Source: Callaeas wilsoni
Lineage: Eukaryota > Chordata > Aves > Passeriformes > Callaeidae
NCBI GenBank assembly: GCA_013398955.1
Contig: VWPU01017409.1
Coordinates: 62,001 to 126,000, forward strand
Length of the DNA: 64,000 nucleotides
Direction: 5' to 3'
The notes under the pieces are model-generated. The model was not told where the DNA came from, ran no database searches, and was given only the letters and a program-made list of their open reading frames with translations. The translations under genes were made by a program, and so were the position numbers. Positions 1 through 13,000 of this stretch are shown in pieces. The number at the start of each line of letters is the position of its first letter. Within the stretch, counting starts at the first letter, position 1.

Positions 1-1369
1 TGTTTAACCGTTCTGTAGACAGGATGCCAACTGTGTATCTTAATGGGAAAAAGACTACAAATTAAATACATTATTAAAAATAAATGTGATAATTAGTCTG
101 TGAATGCTATCCACAAAAATAGTGGGCATATTTGATAGCCCAAATCCTTATGTGCTTTCCTTCTGGATTTCATAATGGCACTATGTTAATTTATGTAGTA
201 AGACCCCTGTTCTGTAACTTAATGACATGCAAACAAGTTTGTATCCATGTCATATAAATTGTTACAAAGAGGTGTTAACTTGGAAATGGTATTTTTTGCC
301 CTTCAACTGAAGGGCCCTGCTCTTGGTAAGAAATATGGTGGAAAACAGCATTGTACTACTTTGGCTTATAAAATAAAAAGCAGTTTAAATGTAACATAAA
401 CTTCTGGTGAAAATCTTAGTAATGGTAGTATGCTACAAACTTTTTAAAAAGTTGTTTTGAGGTCTGGGAGCATGATTAATGGAGAACTTGTGGTTTTGGT
501 TTTAAATTAGATTCTTGTCCAAATAACAATTCCCTGCCCACAGCAGGGGTCCTTTTTCCATTTGGTCTTTAAGTATTTAAGGAGTACACAATATTGCAAT
601 ATTTTTCCATATATAGATCAATTTGGCACATTAGTACACTTCCCTTGCTCCAGCTGACTTTGTGGCACAGTTGCCAAAAGCCTTTTGGGATTTGGCTGAA
701 GAACTCTCACAATATAAAAGCAAACTGCTTGGTTTTTTTAGCCAGAAAGGAAACTCCTGTTAGTTTTAAATTAGTCTTGAACAGCACAGCTGCTCTCCCC
801 TGTAGATCTACATTAGACTTGTTGAATCAGCTTGCTTTTATTCCCCGTAACAGAGGTCCTGATCTGCAATTTAAATATATTCTTGCTTCATTTCGACCTT
901 GGTGGAGGAACAAAAGCTGTATTTTTGGCAGATGAGGTTACATGCCATGATCTCTCACCTCTCTGTAGCGAGAGTATCCACTGCCTCTCACCTCTGCCTC
1001 TGGATGTGGGGAGAGAAAAAAATTAAAAAGAGTATGAACATAAAATGATGTAAAGTGTTACACCATGTCTCACTAGCTCTTCAGCTGCGTGCAGGTGTAA
1101 CTTCTCAAGAAGCTGGAAAGAGTTTGAAGAACGTGAATTGGATGGGCTCCTTTGCTGAGGAGCAGTTGGAGCAAGCTGGAGGCAGCTCCCACTAAAAGTC
1201 ACTGATCTTTATCGCTTTGCTACAGCCTTACTTTGGATGGCGGCAGGGAGTGCAGTGAGCCTCAGAAAGGGAGAAAAGTGGGGTTTTCCTGGCTGTCTCC
1301 CTGTGGCAATGCCCGGTGGTGCTGGAAGAGTGGGAGCTGGCAGGGAGCACATCTGTACCCTTGTCAGAG
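1..1369. other. Upstream flank of AZI2, no gene seen
   Basis: AT-rich non-coding sequence. The open frames here (for example 594-935 +) have no recognisable domain and no splice context. In mammals ZCWPW2 starts divergently from the AZI2 promoter, but I could not recognise a ZCWPW2 coding exon on the minus strand here. Its first exon is probably non-coding or outside the window, or the gene is absent. Confidence 0.6.
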
Positions 1370-1878
1370 GAGGGTGGAGGGCTGTGCCCGGTTCTGGGTT
1401 CCTCAGCACGAGAAAGACAAGGACCTACTGAAGAAGGTCAGTGGAGGCCACAAAGATGATGGGAGTCTGGAAATCTCTCTTACAAGGCGGGACTGTGAGA
1501 GCTGGAGCCGTTTAGTTTAGTGAAGAGACAGCTGAGAAGGGACCTCATTACTGCATATAAATATCCCAAATGGGGGTGCCAAGAGGATGGTGTCAGAGTC
1601 TTTCTGACAGTGCCCAGAGACAGGACAGGGAGCAATGGCCATAAACTAAAACACAAGAAGTTTCACCTCGACATGGAGAAGAACTTCTTTACTCTGAGGG
1701 GGCTGAGCACTGGAATAGGCTGACCATGGAGGTCGTGGAGTCTCCCTCTGAAGGAATTCCGAACCCACCTGGAGGCGTTAATGTAGCACCTGTTCGAGGT
1801 GACCCTGCCTTGGCAAGGGCCCTGGCCTGGATGATCTCTAGAGGTCCCTTCCATCGCTAACAATTCTGTGATTCTCTA
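1370..1878 (+). repeat. CR1 LINE 3' fragment (forward)
   Basis: The sequence follows the 3' part of avian CR1: 'gggctgtgcccggttctggg' near 1378, a stretch matching 'agaagggacctcatt' near 1535, the 'aactaaaacacaagaagttt' block near 1645, and a 3' end with 'gatgatctctagaggtccc' near 1829 and 'attctgtgattct' ending at 1877. It is 5'-truncated, as most CR1 copies are. Its 3' end directly abuts the AZI2 CpG island. Open frames inside it belong to the repeat and are not host genes. Confidence 0.88.
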
Positions 1879-2420
1879 ACACCGTCGCAGGTGGGAACGC
1901 CGACCCGGAGCAGCTGCCAGGCCGCTCGGGGGCCGCAGCGGCACCGCCCACGGCCGGGCGGAGCCAGCCCTCGGCCGCGCTTCCCGAGGTGCTCGGCTGG
2001 GCCGGCTATCGGCCCGCTTGCACGCCGGGATTTGCAGTCCGCGCTCCCTCCTCCCTTCCCGGTCAGGCGGCGGGGCCGCCTCTCTCCTTCCGGGAGCGGC
2101 GCGCGCCTGTTGGCGGGGACCGGGAGCGGCGTTTGTTGACTTCCTCGAAGGCGGCGGGGGCGGCGCCCAGCCCCGGGAATTCCCCGCGGTGGCGGAGGCC
2201 GAAACCGCGGCCGGGCCGGCGAAGTGGGGGCGATGGGCGCCCGAGGAGGCCCGAGCGAAGACCGCGAGGGGCGGCGCTGCCTCCCCGCCGAGCTGAGCGC
2301 CCGCCGCTGACCCGCCCGGCCCAGCGGGGCCCGGACAGGTTGGTCCCGGCCGGGGCTCCCCCGGGGTCCTGGGGAGCTTCGTGCCCCGTGGAATAGGAGC
2401 GACTCCCCCTGGGAAAAGAG
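1879..2420 (+). promoter_or_regulatory. AZI2: CpG-island promoter and probable non-coding exon 1 of AZI2
   Basis: This is the only strongly CpG-dense stretch in the window, with many CG dinucleotides, GC boxes (gggcggagcc, ggggcgatgg) and an ETS-like CTTCCGG near 2086. No TATA box is apparent. It lies upstream of the first AZI2 coding exon on the same strand, as expected for a housekeeping-type promoter with a 5' UTR exon. The exon 1 donor is uncertain; CGGACAG followed by GTTGGT at 2339 is one candidate. The open frames across it on both strands are GC-rich artefacts. The island could fire in both directions, as it does in mammals toward ZCWPW2. Confidence 0.8.
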
Positions 2421-2470
2421 GTTGGTCTTTCGTTTCTCTCTTTAGAATGGAGTCGTCCTCGTAGAAGCCC

Positions 2471-2740
2471 AGAATTGTTAGGGTGGGAAGGAAGATCATC
2501 TAGTCCGATCCTCCTGCCAGGGCAGGCTCACCTCGAGCAGGTTACAGGTGACACAGGAACGCGTGCAGGTGGGTTTTGAATGACTCCGCAGAGGGAGACT
2601 CCACGCCCTCTCTGGTCAGCCTGTTCCAGTGCTCTGTCTCCCGCATAGAAAATTCTTCCTCATGTTGAAGTGGAACTTGTTGAGTTTCAGAAGGAGGAGG
2701 CTGTCGGTCTTGTGCCGTGTCCTTGCCTGTCTTACGCAGT
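2471..2740 (-). repeat. CR1 LINE 3' fragment (reverse)
   Basis: This reads as the reverse complement of a CR1 3' end: 'agaattgttagggtgggaag' then 'gatcatctagtccgatcctc', 'gagactccacgccctctctg', 'cagcctgttccagtgctctg' and 'ttcttcctcatgttgaagtg'. Similarity fades by about 2740. With the forward copy at 1370-1878 it brackets the AZI2 CpG island, both 3' ends pointing inward. An open frame crosses it (2629-2964 +) but is repeat-derived at its start. Confidence 0.88.
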
Positions 2741-4059
2741 CACACTTGGCCGGAATAAGGTGGTCATCCCGTGGGGGGACGGTGAGCAAGGCTTACAGGT
2801 ACCGCTACCAAGCTGGGGTTGGGCCTCGGGCAGGCAGCCAGGCTGGTTACAAACCTACCCCTGATCAAGCTGAAAAGCTGCGTGAGTTCTTGGAGCTGCA
2901 GTTTGTACCTTGGTACAGGGGGAATCTGGTAAAGGAAATGCGCAAAGTAGGACTATGGGTGTGAAAACAGAAACGTGACAGAATATTGGAGCAGACAGGA
3001 ATACAGATGCTGCAGGCTGTGTTAGTTTGGAAGAAGGGAGTGCAGATGAGCATTGAGGTAGTTGTGGATTCTAGTGGTGCTTTCAACTTTTAAGAAATTG
3101 CATCTTTAAATCCTGGTGTTTCACCTGGTAGGGAAAATACCCTTTATCTCCTTAAATAAATTGATCCCCTGGCACCTTAGAAGTGAGTGTCAACTGTTCC
3201 AGTGAGTGCTTTTAGGAGCTTTGTGTTTCTTAAGGAATCTTTTAATTTCCCCACTGCCTTTCACTGTATGTATGGAGTAAAATCAGTGTGCTGGAAGCAG
3301 ACTCTGGAAAAAGAGGAGTTAGGGGAGAGTTACTGCCAGGACAGTTAAGTCTGCCCTGGGTTCCAAAGGTTAGACAGTTTTCTGGGAAATGTTGTTATGG
3401 GCTTTGGGAAACATGTAATTTCCTGGATAGTGGTGTATGATCGCATGCTACTGCCACTAATAATCCAAGTTGTCTGTTCCCACATCTAATTTAGAATTTT
3501 AGTAATTCTAGAATTACTGTAGAAACCAAAAGTAGCTTTATGTTTTGATACATGTTTTCATTCTTTCACAGGGATTTTCTAGACAGAGGAAGTCCGACAG
3601 TCCGTATTGAATAAAACAGTGATAATGAGAACCAGTTTGCTAAGATGGTGATGATAGGATTAACACAAGGGTCAGGATAGGAACCAGCTTGGTAGGAGTC
3701 AGTGGGGAGTTCTGCTGAAGGAGACTCCATACCTGTGTGCATTATCCATGGTTCGCTTTGGAATCAGTTTTATGTTTTTGCTAAATGTTTATATTATAAT
3801 TGCATTAATTAACTAATTTACACAATTATACAGTGTTTTTATGTGGAATTCTTAGTGTATGAAATTGTAGATGCCACTAAAATTTGACAGGACATTTGGG
3901 AAGAAGAAATTGAGCTTGAGAGAGTAAGCAAAGCATAAGTGGCTTGAACATTCAAAGTCATACACTTAGAAGCTGTGAAGTGGAACTTACGTTCAAATGG
4001 CCAGTTTTGTCTGAAATATTGCAATATAAATCTAAATATACAATTTTAAAAGACAGCTG

Positions 4060-4250
4060 AAGTTAAAAAGGACGTGGCAAGACCATCTGGTCCAACCTTT
4101 TGTGTAAGAGGGAGCCTGGGTGAGATTTGCTGGCACCCTGTCCAGTTGTGTCTTGGAAACCTACACATGTGTTTGTGAGTGGCAGGATGACCAAGGGCCA
4201 TTGGTGAGACTCACTTTCCTTCCAGTAGCTGTAACAGGTGAGGCACATTT
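4060..4250 (-). repeat. Probable old CR1 fragment (reverse)
   Basis: 'agaccatctggtccaacc' near 4080 followed by 'ccctgtccagttgtgtcttg' near 4137 resembles the reverse-strand CR1 3' region (the usual wording is close to 'catctagtccaacc' and 'tgtccagttgtgttttg'). It is too diverged to delimit exactly. Confidence 0.45.
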
Positions 4251-5253
4251 CCAGTTGAATTAAAAGTTAATGCAATTACATAAGGCTTATCACGGAACTT
4301 GTGAACTTATCAAATGTTAATTAATCTGGCAGTTCAATTGAGTGGAAGGAAACTTACGACTGGGAGGTAGCACTTGCTGTTTGGTTTACAAAATAAGATA
4401 TGAAAAAAAATCCAAAACAAATCCTCTAAACTTTTGGAAATAGTTATTCATTATAAACCTTTAGAAATTGGAAGGAATGAACACCAAAATAAGGGTTTTT
4501 CAGTAACCTTTTAAGATACTTACATTTGGTGCTAGAAATGTTTAACAGCCAAAAGCCATCTTGCTTCTACTTAGGTTTCTTTGACAGTACTGCTCGCAAT
4601 TAGTTTCAGCATTAAATGTAATAGTTTAATAAACAGGATTATAGGATGCTGAATGGATAATATTTTATTGACTCCTACTTCTGGGTTTTTATTTTCCCTC
4701 TTTTCAGGTAGTTGTCAGGGAAAGTGATTATTGTGACAGCATCCACAGGAAGGCAGATTGACTGTCACATTGAGGATGCATAAGGTTTGCAAATTAGCAG
4801 TGGAGGTACTGGAGTCTGACACTGTTTAGAGAAAGTAAAATTTATCAAGCACTGTTGTCATAAAATGGGCTTTTTATTGCTTTTCTAGTTCTTGTGAGAG
4901 CAGATTATTTATTGTAAAAACCTTGAGATTGAAAAAAATTGCCTGTTGTACCTAAGGAGATTTTGCTTGGCTTTTCTAGCTTACCCAGATGTTCAGGATA
5001 GATGAGCTACAGTGATCTGGTTTGTGAGCTCAGAGAGAGTGAGTTTCCATTTCCTGAAGGCAACAAAACGAAAGTGCTCCGGAGGTCTGATGTAGCTGAC
5101 ATGCTGACGTGTTTCTGAAAGAGCTCCGAGGTACACTGAGGCAGCCGGGTGTGCCCCTGTGTGCGGGGACTCTGAGGCCATTGGGCCTGCGGACTTTGGC
5201 AGCACGGAACGATGAACAGCGGCCAAAGTAGCAGCTACTGAGGGGTGTGAGGG

Positions 5254-5270
5254 GGTGTGTGTGTGTGTGA
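5254..5270. repeat. (GT)n microsatellite
   Basis: A short run of alternating G and T following a G-rich stretch, within AZI2 intron 1. Confidence 0.8.
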
Positions 5271-8200
5271 ATTGTTTTTTCTCTTTTAAAATTGAGCAAG
5301 TATGTGTAAAAAGTGATGCCTTTCTCTGTAGAACCGTGTTCACAACTGGAATCAAAGAGAGCCTAAGATTTCTGAAGGAGAGATGCAAAGTAATGGATGC
5401 TTAAAGAGACTGGAAGTCTTGCTTGTTTTAACATCTTGTGTCATATGCTCCAAGTACTGTATGGAATTTTTGATGCTGACTGCAGGAATTCTATATTATT
5501 CCTTGCTGTGCTGAAGTGTCTTTTTTAAAAATAAAAAAAAATCAGTACAGCTTTTCTGAAATTAAGGTGAAGGCTGCAACATGCTCGCTCAGGATTCCTT
5601 TGGTTCAAAGGCATTTCTTGAATCTAAAGGGATTTTTTAATGTTTACATGCATATATGTATACCCTTCTATGTAATACAAGATAAATCAGTACAAAAATT
5701 ATGCTGTTGTTATTAACAGCTGGAAACTGTTCATACTACCATTACGAAGTCAAACCCCTCGAGTCTGGAAGGCAAACAGGAAAACAACCATCTTGAAATT
5801 ATTTGCATTTGATATTTGGAAATATTTTGAAAACTGTTTTATTCTCTTTCAAATCAACTGTTAGGCCAAAATGGGAATCTGCTTCATACTGGGAAGAATT
5901 TAATCCTGCTTTTACTATCTGTCCTTCTGATTTGAGAATAAGGTTAGCATTTCAAGCTACAGAGATCTGTTTGTGCAGTGGTCTGTTTGCTATTAGAGCC
6001 TCTGCATCCCGTGTTCCTTGTATGTAGAATGTGTTTTATATTTAACTGCCTCCCATGGTGTTAATGACTGGTATTCATAAAGCTCTTTAAAGAGAAAAGC
6101 TATGTTTCTGCCAAGCATTAGTAAGATATGGGAAAACATTCTTTTGCTTACGATATTTATTGTATTAAATCAAAGCTGTTCTATAACCTATGTTGAGCAA
6201 CAGAAGTGGTTCCCGTTAATTCTTCTTTTCATCACATTATGTGAAAAAAAACTTAAGTGGTGCCACCTCTTCAAACTCATTTGCTTATAAACAGAGAACA
6301 TAATTAGTCCTGCTAGAACTTAATACTGTTTCCTGTCAACAGTGTATTCCGGTTGGGTTTTTTGTTTGTTTGCTTTTAAATACTAGTTATTTAATACAAA
6401 CAGTAGTACTGGTACTCATTTAATGCATTTATTTTTGGACATGAAAGTTAAAGTCCTTTTAAGCAGGCTGTTTGGTGTGCAGATCATTCTAAAGTATAAA
6501 TGCAATACATCTATCACAGACAAAGCATATAGCTACTGTGCTGAAGTAAAGGGAGTAAAAAGTATTAGGGAGACCTTTCTTGGGATGGAATGTGTGGTAA
6601 ATGGGATTGTAAAGCTTGCCTTAAGGAGGCTGAGATGGACATCAGTTGTATTCACAGACATAACTTGTCAGTATATTACTTCAAATATTTTAGTGAGAAA
6701 TCTTCCACTTGAACAGGTTACTGTAGGACAGATTATCTCATGAACTGCAGCTCCAGAGAGGTCAGAATTCACTCAGGTGCTTCAGAGAGACAGCTCTGGG
6801 GCATTTGCAGCAGTGCATACAAGTGTGGCTTTAAATTAGGAGAAGTATAATAGATTAAAACAGGGCAGAAGTCTGTGGCTGGACTTAGTGTGAACCATCC
6901 TGAAAGCCCTTCTGGCACCCTTCTGCCAGACTCGAGGAGTCATAACTTGTGTAATAATCGAAACACTTCTTTGATTGTTGCTGTCAGTTCATTTTTTTTA
7001 AATGAGGTAATATGATACTAGAGAATCTAAATTTTGATTCCTGTCCTTGAGTGAAATTAAAGACTACAGCTCTAGTCGAGGATTTCTTACAGACATAGCC
7101 CCTTTTTCTATACTGAGGGTTTCTGTCTATCCTGACAGCAAAAGAAACTGGGAGAGCTGTGCATTTCACCATGGCCTTTTATAGTACTGCTGATCTTGAA
7201 CTATTTAATGGCAGCTTGTCATCATTTAGTATGCAATACAGTTAGTCAAAAATGCGTATATTGGATTTTTCTGAACTGTTAGCTTTGGTGTAGAAATTTA
7301 GAAAAGCATGCAAACAAAGTCCCTTCGAATTATGTGGAATTTTATGCTTCTCTTCTAAATAATCTCCAGTTCTGGTTTAGAGAGCAGCATCAGAAAACTT
7401 GAGCTGAATAATCCTATAAACTAAATGAGATCTTTCAAGTAAAAAAAAAGTTAGAGTAACTGGTCTTCCTAGCAGGTGCAAGTTAGGTGTGTACTTGAAT
7501 TTATAAAATAGTATTTGTGTATGCTGAGTTGTATTTGGAAGGTCTTTCTCTCTTGGAAGCTCATAAAGGCACTTTCAGTTAACAAAATGCAGAATAAATA
7601 TGGTCCTGTTTTCCCATATTGCCATCTCCTGGTAGAACTGATGTGTGCAAGAAATAGGGAATGTATGATGCTCAAGTTTAGGAGCTATAGGAAAGCATGG
7701 GGACAAAGATCTACTTTATGTACAAGGTCACAAATCTGCTGCTTTCTTCGAGAGATAATGATAAGCTGTGACACTTCTTTAACGACATTTGAGTCAAGTG
7801 TTCAGAGAAAAGGAGATGTGTTGCCTTGAGAGGGCAAGCTCTTGGGAATTTGATGAGATGGGTGACAAGACTTGCAGGGCCTTTGGTGAAATGGGGGAGG
7901 ATAAGCTGGTATGTTATGCTCGTCTTGGAAGACAAGATGAGCAATTCCTTCAGTCAGTTAATGCAGTTTGAATGATGTGATGCTTTTGATCAAGGTCACC
8001 TTGTGCATGGAGTGATACTGTTCTTACAATGAAAAGGAAGCAAACCTGTTTTGCAGGGCTCTTTCTACTTAAATATCACAGACATCACGGAATATTCAAG
8101 GCAGAACAACAAGCAAGGGAAGCTTAGGCTACTTTTTTTGTCAGAATGCATCAAACAAGGCACAAGGCATCTATTCACCTCCTGAACATAACCATTAAAA

Positions 8201-9783
8201 GGAGTTCAGCTTTGGTTTGTAGTGTTCTTGTCTTTTTTTCACTGTTGAAGCTCCACTGCTGTCTTATTTAGTATAAATGAGCTGTCACAGTTTTTTATCA
8301 TGTTGTCTAACTGGCTTGGAGCAAATTGAGACAAATGTGGTAACAGCACCATTGTTCAGCAGTAGCTGTACTACAGCTCTTCATAATGCTGCACTCTGAA
8401 AGCTTTCCAGCATGGAGAGAGAAATTCAACCATATAGACAAGCTCCAGGCCTTTACTTCTTATAATGTATAAACAAATTGAAGTCTAGTTTGAATTCAAA
8501 TAGCAAATACACAGTAGAAGCAGCAGTTTTGGCCGTGGGTTTTTTTGCACTAATGCCTGCCTTTTGTGCAAAGTTCTGCTGATCAAGTTGGTTTTCTGTT
8601 GAAGTTTTTCCTGCAGTACAAAAAACTGTCTTCAAACTCAGTTCTTTCCATTCCAGCATTTCTGTTGGTTCATTAGCTAATCATCAGGAACCTAAGGATT
8701 TGTTGAAGGGGAAAAAATACAAGTCTACTTTTCATAGAAGTCACATCAGTAGTTTGTTTAAAGGGGGGTGGTATTATCAGGCACTGTGTAGCGTTTCTTG
8801 CAAGTAATCTTGATGTTCATAACTAAATGAGATATGTCTTTTTTTGGTTGGTTTTGAGTTTTGGGGTTGGCTTGTTTTTAAATAAAGCCCTAAAACTTGT
8901 CCCTGATAACTAGTAACTCTTAGGAAAATGCTTTTGGGGGTTTTCCCTTGAGACCTGGTGCTCAAGAAAATATATAGAATTTCTTTAAGATGGTATTTTC
9001 TTATTGAATGTTTTGCTGTGCCTAAATGATGTAGGTTTAACAAAAACTCAGTGTAACATTTACTTTGCATTTGTCATTCAGGTGGATCTGCCTGGTATTT
9101 TAGAGTGACACTTTGCTAATGGTCAGATTATTGTCAGTTTTCTCCATGCATATTGAGGCAGGTCATGTTACTGAGCATGTTTTCATTCTCATCATATTTT
9201 CAGTCAAAAATTACTGTAATTGTTGTTCAGAAGGAGGTTTTCTACTGTGACCAAGGCAAGAATAGCTACTCAAGTAGTCTCTTTAAGGACAAATGCAAGC
9301 GTACTTCGAGATTCCATTTTAAAGTTTGGGAAAAGTAGAAGTATTTGCATTCAGAAAAGAAGGAACATTGGCACTTGTGCTCCAGAACCACAGTAGTTAG
9401 TTGATTTGTTGGAACTATACTCTCTTTTACTGCTCAACGCTGGCTTGCAAAAACTCTGATGCAATATTCCTTTGGATTTAGATAGTTGGTACCAGTCAAA
9501 TTCTACACTGGTGTTAAGACTTAATAAAAATGAATTTGAGGGTTGATACATCTGATAGGTACTCAAAATATTTTTATCAAGTAACAGCGAAATGTGTCTT
9601 TTCTAAACAGCGTATTTTCAATGTAAAAAGGATTTCAAGATTTTTCTGTGATATTAAGATACTTTGTGATTATTCAGTCTTGTCATATGTAGACAGAAAC
9701 ACCCTGCAGTATTATTTTGGAAGGTTTTCAGGCTCTTGATGAATTTGTCTTTGCCTTAGCACTTATATCTGTCTTTTCAACAG

Positions 9784-10013
9784 CTGTCATGGAGGAGTTG
9801 GTAGAGGATGACATCTGTATTTTGAACCATGAAAAAGCAGACAATGCTCACAAGAGAGACAGCGATATTCCTGTTCCATCGTACAGTGGAGATGAGTCTG
9901 TTGCCTCACACTTTGCACTTGTCACTGCATATGAAGATATCAAGAAACGACTGAAGGAGACAGAGAAGGAGAACTCCTTCTTAAAAAAAAAAGTGAGAAT
10001 TTTAGAAGAGAAG
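9784..10013 (+). CDS. AZI2: AZI2 first coding exon (residues 1-75)
   Basis: The acceptor ttttcaacag ends at 9783, then 5 nt of 5' UTR and the ATG at 9789; the donor AAG|GTAAGA follows 10013. It encodes the FIP200-binding I-L pair at 11-12, the SGDESVASHFALVTAYEDIK block nearly identical to mammals, and the start of a coiled coil. A run of ten A's at 9983-9992 encodes three lysines. Exon ends in phase 0. Confidence 0.95.
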
Positions 10014-13000
10014 GTAAGAAAATAGTTGCGGTACCAGTTTCTGGTAGCAGCTTCTTTTTTGCTCCTGGCTGGATGGCAGAGAAGAAGGTTAAGGATTTAA
10101 GATACACACTTAAAATAATCTCCACCTTAAAAAGTTTTCATAAATTGTTTTATTTGTTTAAGTGAAATGCAGTTTGTTCCTCTGGTAGTGTAATTGTGTC
10201 ATACACTCACTGGGCACGTAAATGGTGCAATGCGAAGACAGTGGCTTTGATTCAGACAGATGTGTAGTTGCATAGAATTTGTCACTGTAGTTTGGGTGCC
10301 TCTTTATGGTGTTTATTAGCTTGGGCACATGTGACACAGTGTTGTTGAACAGTGAGGTGCAAAGCTTGTAAATTACCAGAATCCAGTCTATCAAAAGACT
10401 CTCTCTTGGGCTCAGCATACCAAAATGATAAGGAAAAATTGGTTGCTAAGAATATCCAGCTAGGCCTAGCTAATCACAGCCTCAAGAGTGAAATACAAAG
10501 TTGTAATGCTTAACATAGGTGTTGACTGGCTGGCTTTTGATGCAGTAATTCTAAAATGTAAATGAATCTTGGAATTTGTTTTACAGGCAATTTCTCATGG
10601 CCATAAACTAGTGAAGTTCATTAAAGCTAAAAATTGACCAGGGCACAGGTTTTTCTCTCCCAGTAATGAATGCTGTCATTAAACATATAGCCATTGTTCA
10701 ATACCCAGTGTCTTTGTACTGTAGAAGTTCTTAACTTTGATAGATTGCTTTCTTATATAAGATGCAAAGACAGATTCTAGTGTTAGAGCTGAGACATTTT
10801 TTAGGAATTACTCCTAACTGTGCTACTGACTCTTAAAAGCTTTCCAAGTGTTTATTATTTTGTGGCATTGGAATGAAGAGTTTGAGTCACACTCTGCACA
10901 GCTTTGGAACACTTATTCAGGAATTCTTGGTGAAGAGAGGATTGACTTTTCCTGAAAAAGCAAAACTATCTCAGAACTTTCTTTATGTAAAGTCTGAGAG
11001 GATGCTGGGAATAGGAATAGAGCTTTAGACCTAATATCCTCTGAACCATGCTGGGTGTAACAGCTTTTATGTGTTTACTCAAAATCACAATAAACAGGAT
11101 TTGACCTTGACAATTCCTTTTCCCTTGTGTCTTTTGGTTTGGCCTTGTTTAGCTTAATTCTCTTGAAGATGATACTTGTTTTCGGTAGAGAAAACTTTTA
11201 ACTATGTGAATACCATAAAAATGTTTCTGTGAGGGAGGGATATTGAGAAGGCCAAGACTGTTACTGACTTTCAGTCTTTGTCAATAGCTAATATAGCTGT
11301 ATGCTTGAAAAATACATGAGGAGTTACCCCTTTGGAGTTTTCAATTTCAACGTGCATGGAAACTTCCAGAAAGCTTATTAAGGCTTGTGTTCTATTTGAG
11401 CGGCTTTATTAGGGGGAGAAAAATATAAAGGACAAAACTTAAAAGGAGCCGTACAAGTACTTTGAGAGTCAATACAAAAAAGCAAAGGGCAAGAGCTTCC
11501 TATCTTTGTGGCTTGTTTTCTCATACTTTCTTTCAAGCAAACACTTAAAAGAGGAGATATTTAAGGTAGATACATGAGTGTCAGTGCTTTGTTTTAGTAA
11601 TTTTTTGGTGTGACTCAATTTTTAAGAAAATATGTGCTAATCTATTGCGAATATCTTCAAGAGGTACATTGAATGTGCTTAAAGGAAGTGTGCAGGATAA
11701 AAAGAATGAAAAGGAAAATGCAATACTTAATTAAAGCAAGAACTTTTTATACCAATGGATGTAATTTGATGTAAGACTTTGCTTCTTTCTGTCTTACTAA
11801 AAACACTGAGTATATTTTAACTCTGTTCTCCTTTTTCTAGCAATCTAGTTGGTAGTGCTTATTCTGTCTTGCTTGTTTTTTTCCGTACAGCAGGCAGTGA
11901 AATGGTGGTGATCTGAAAGTTAATAGTTATTAGTAAAATAATTTTGCTTTGGCTTTTCTTACATAAATACACTGAAAAAAGTTCTTTATTTACATTATGA
12001 GTCATTTACGAAATTGTTTGGTTTCCTCTGAACTTTCTATGTGTTGTGTGTTTATATGCTTAAAACTCCTTTTGCAAAAAGCAGTTTACATTTTTTCAGA
12101 GCCTGGAAAAAATATGATTAAGGGATTGTCAGTGTGAGTAATCATGACTTATGAATGGTTTTTAAGTACTCATAGCAGTGAACTGATAGCAGTCTACTGG
12201 AAAATGTCCCTGCCCATGGCAGGGGGGTTGGATTAGATGAGCTTTTAAATGTCCTCTTCCAACTCAAACTGCTCTATGATTCTATAAATTAGTGAGGATT
12301 AAGTATTGTTAGAGATGTCAGAATTTGTAGGCAGCCTTTGTTGCACTTTCGTAAAATACTTTGGCCCATATCAGTATATTTGATTAATTTATTATCTAAA
12401 CTGAAAAAAAAAGGAAAAACTGTTGGATTAATATTGCAGGCTGTACCGTTTGCCTTTTTAAAATTTTGCAGTTCTCAGCATAACGTACAAAACTTCTCAT
12501 TTCTCCTGTGTGTTAAACGTTCAGGTGCTTGGCTCCCGGCTGGAAGAAGAATGCAGCTCAGTTGGGCGGGAACAAGTCAATAAGGCCTACCAAGCCTATC
12601 GAGAGGCCTGCATCGACCGCGATCATTTGAAAAGCAAACTGGAAAAAATGGTGTGCCTTCTTAAGCAATGACTTAAATGCATGCTTTAGCAGTACTGCAT
12701 AACTAGTACATTTACTCTAGAATGAATTTTATGTACTAAAGATCTGTGGTGTTGGTTTTATCACTCTTTTAAAGTACATGACAATACTTTCTGTAGGAAT
12801 TGATGCCTTGTAGAGGCTGACCTGGAACAGAATCTAGACAGAGTGAAAGGATAAAGGGCAGGGATTTATTGAAAGGCCTTCACAGGGTACACCTTGGGCA
12901 GTGCAGGAGTCTCGCAGAGACTACACCCATGATGGACACAGTCACACATTTTTTGGACAGATATAAGTTTTGACCATTGGCATATCTGAGGTTAATTGTC

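Larger units (their letters stand above)
2741..9783 (+). other. AZI2: AZI2 intron 1 (large, no coding exon seen)
   Basis: About 7 kb of mostly AT-rich intron between the promoter island and the acceptor ttttcaacag ending at 9783. It holds a probable old CR1 fragment near 4066-4200, a short (GT)n tract near 5254-5270 and a moderately GC-rich patch at about 5030-5250 that might be an alternative 5' UTR exon, which cannot be decided from sequence. No other coding exon is recognised. The long open frames are AT-rich and featureless. Confidence 0.75.

Noticed and set aside
1..1369. Search for ZCWPW2, expected divergent from AZI2
   Set aside because: No zinc-finger CW or PWWP coding exon could be recognised on the minus strand.
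1876..2499. 207-codon minus-strand frame and several plus-strand frames in the CpG island
   Set aside because: High GC removes stop codons; the proteins are Pro/Arg/Ala-rich with no domain, as is usual in CpG islands.
2629..2964. 111-codon plus-strand frame after the CpG island
   Set aside because: Its first half is translated from an antisense CR1; the second half has no recognisable homology or splice sites.
4993..5388. 131-codon minus-strand frame in AZI2 intron 1
   Set aside because: Crosses a (GT)n tract, lacks a known domain, and lies antisense in an intron.
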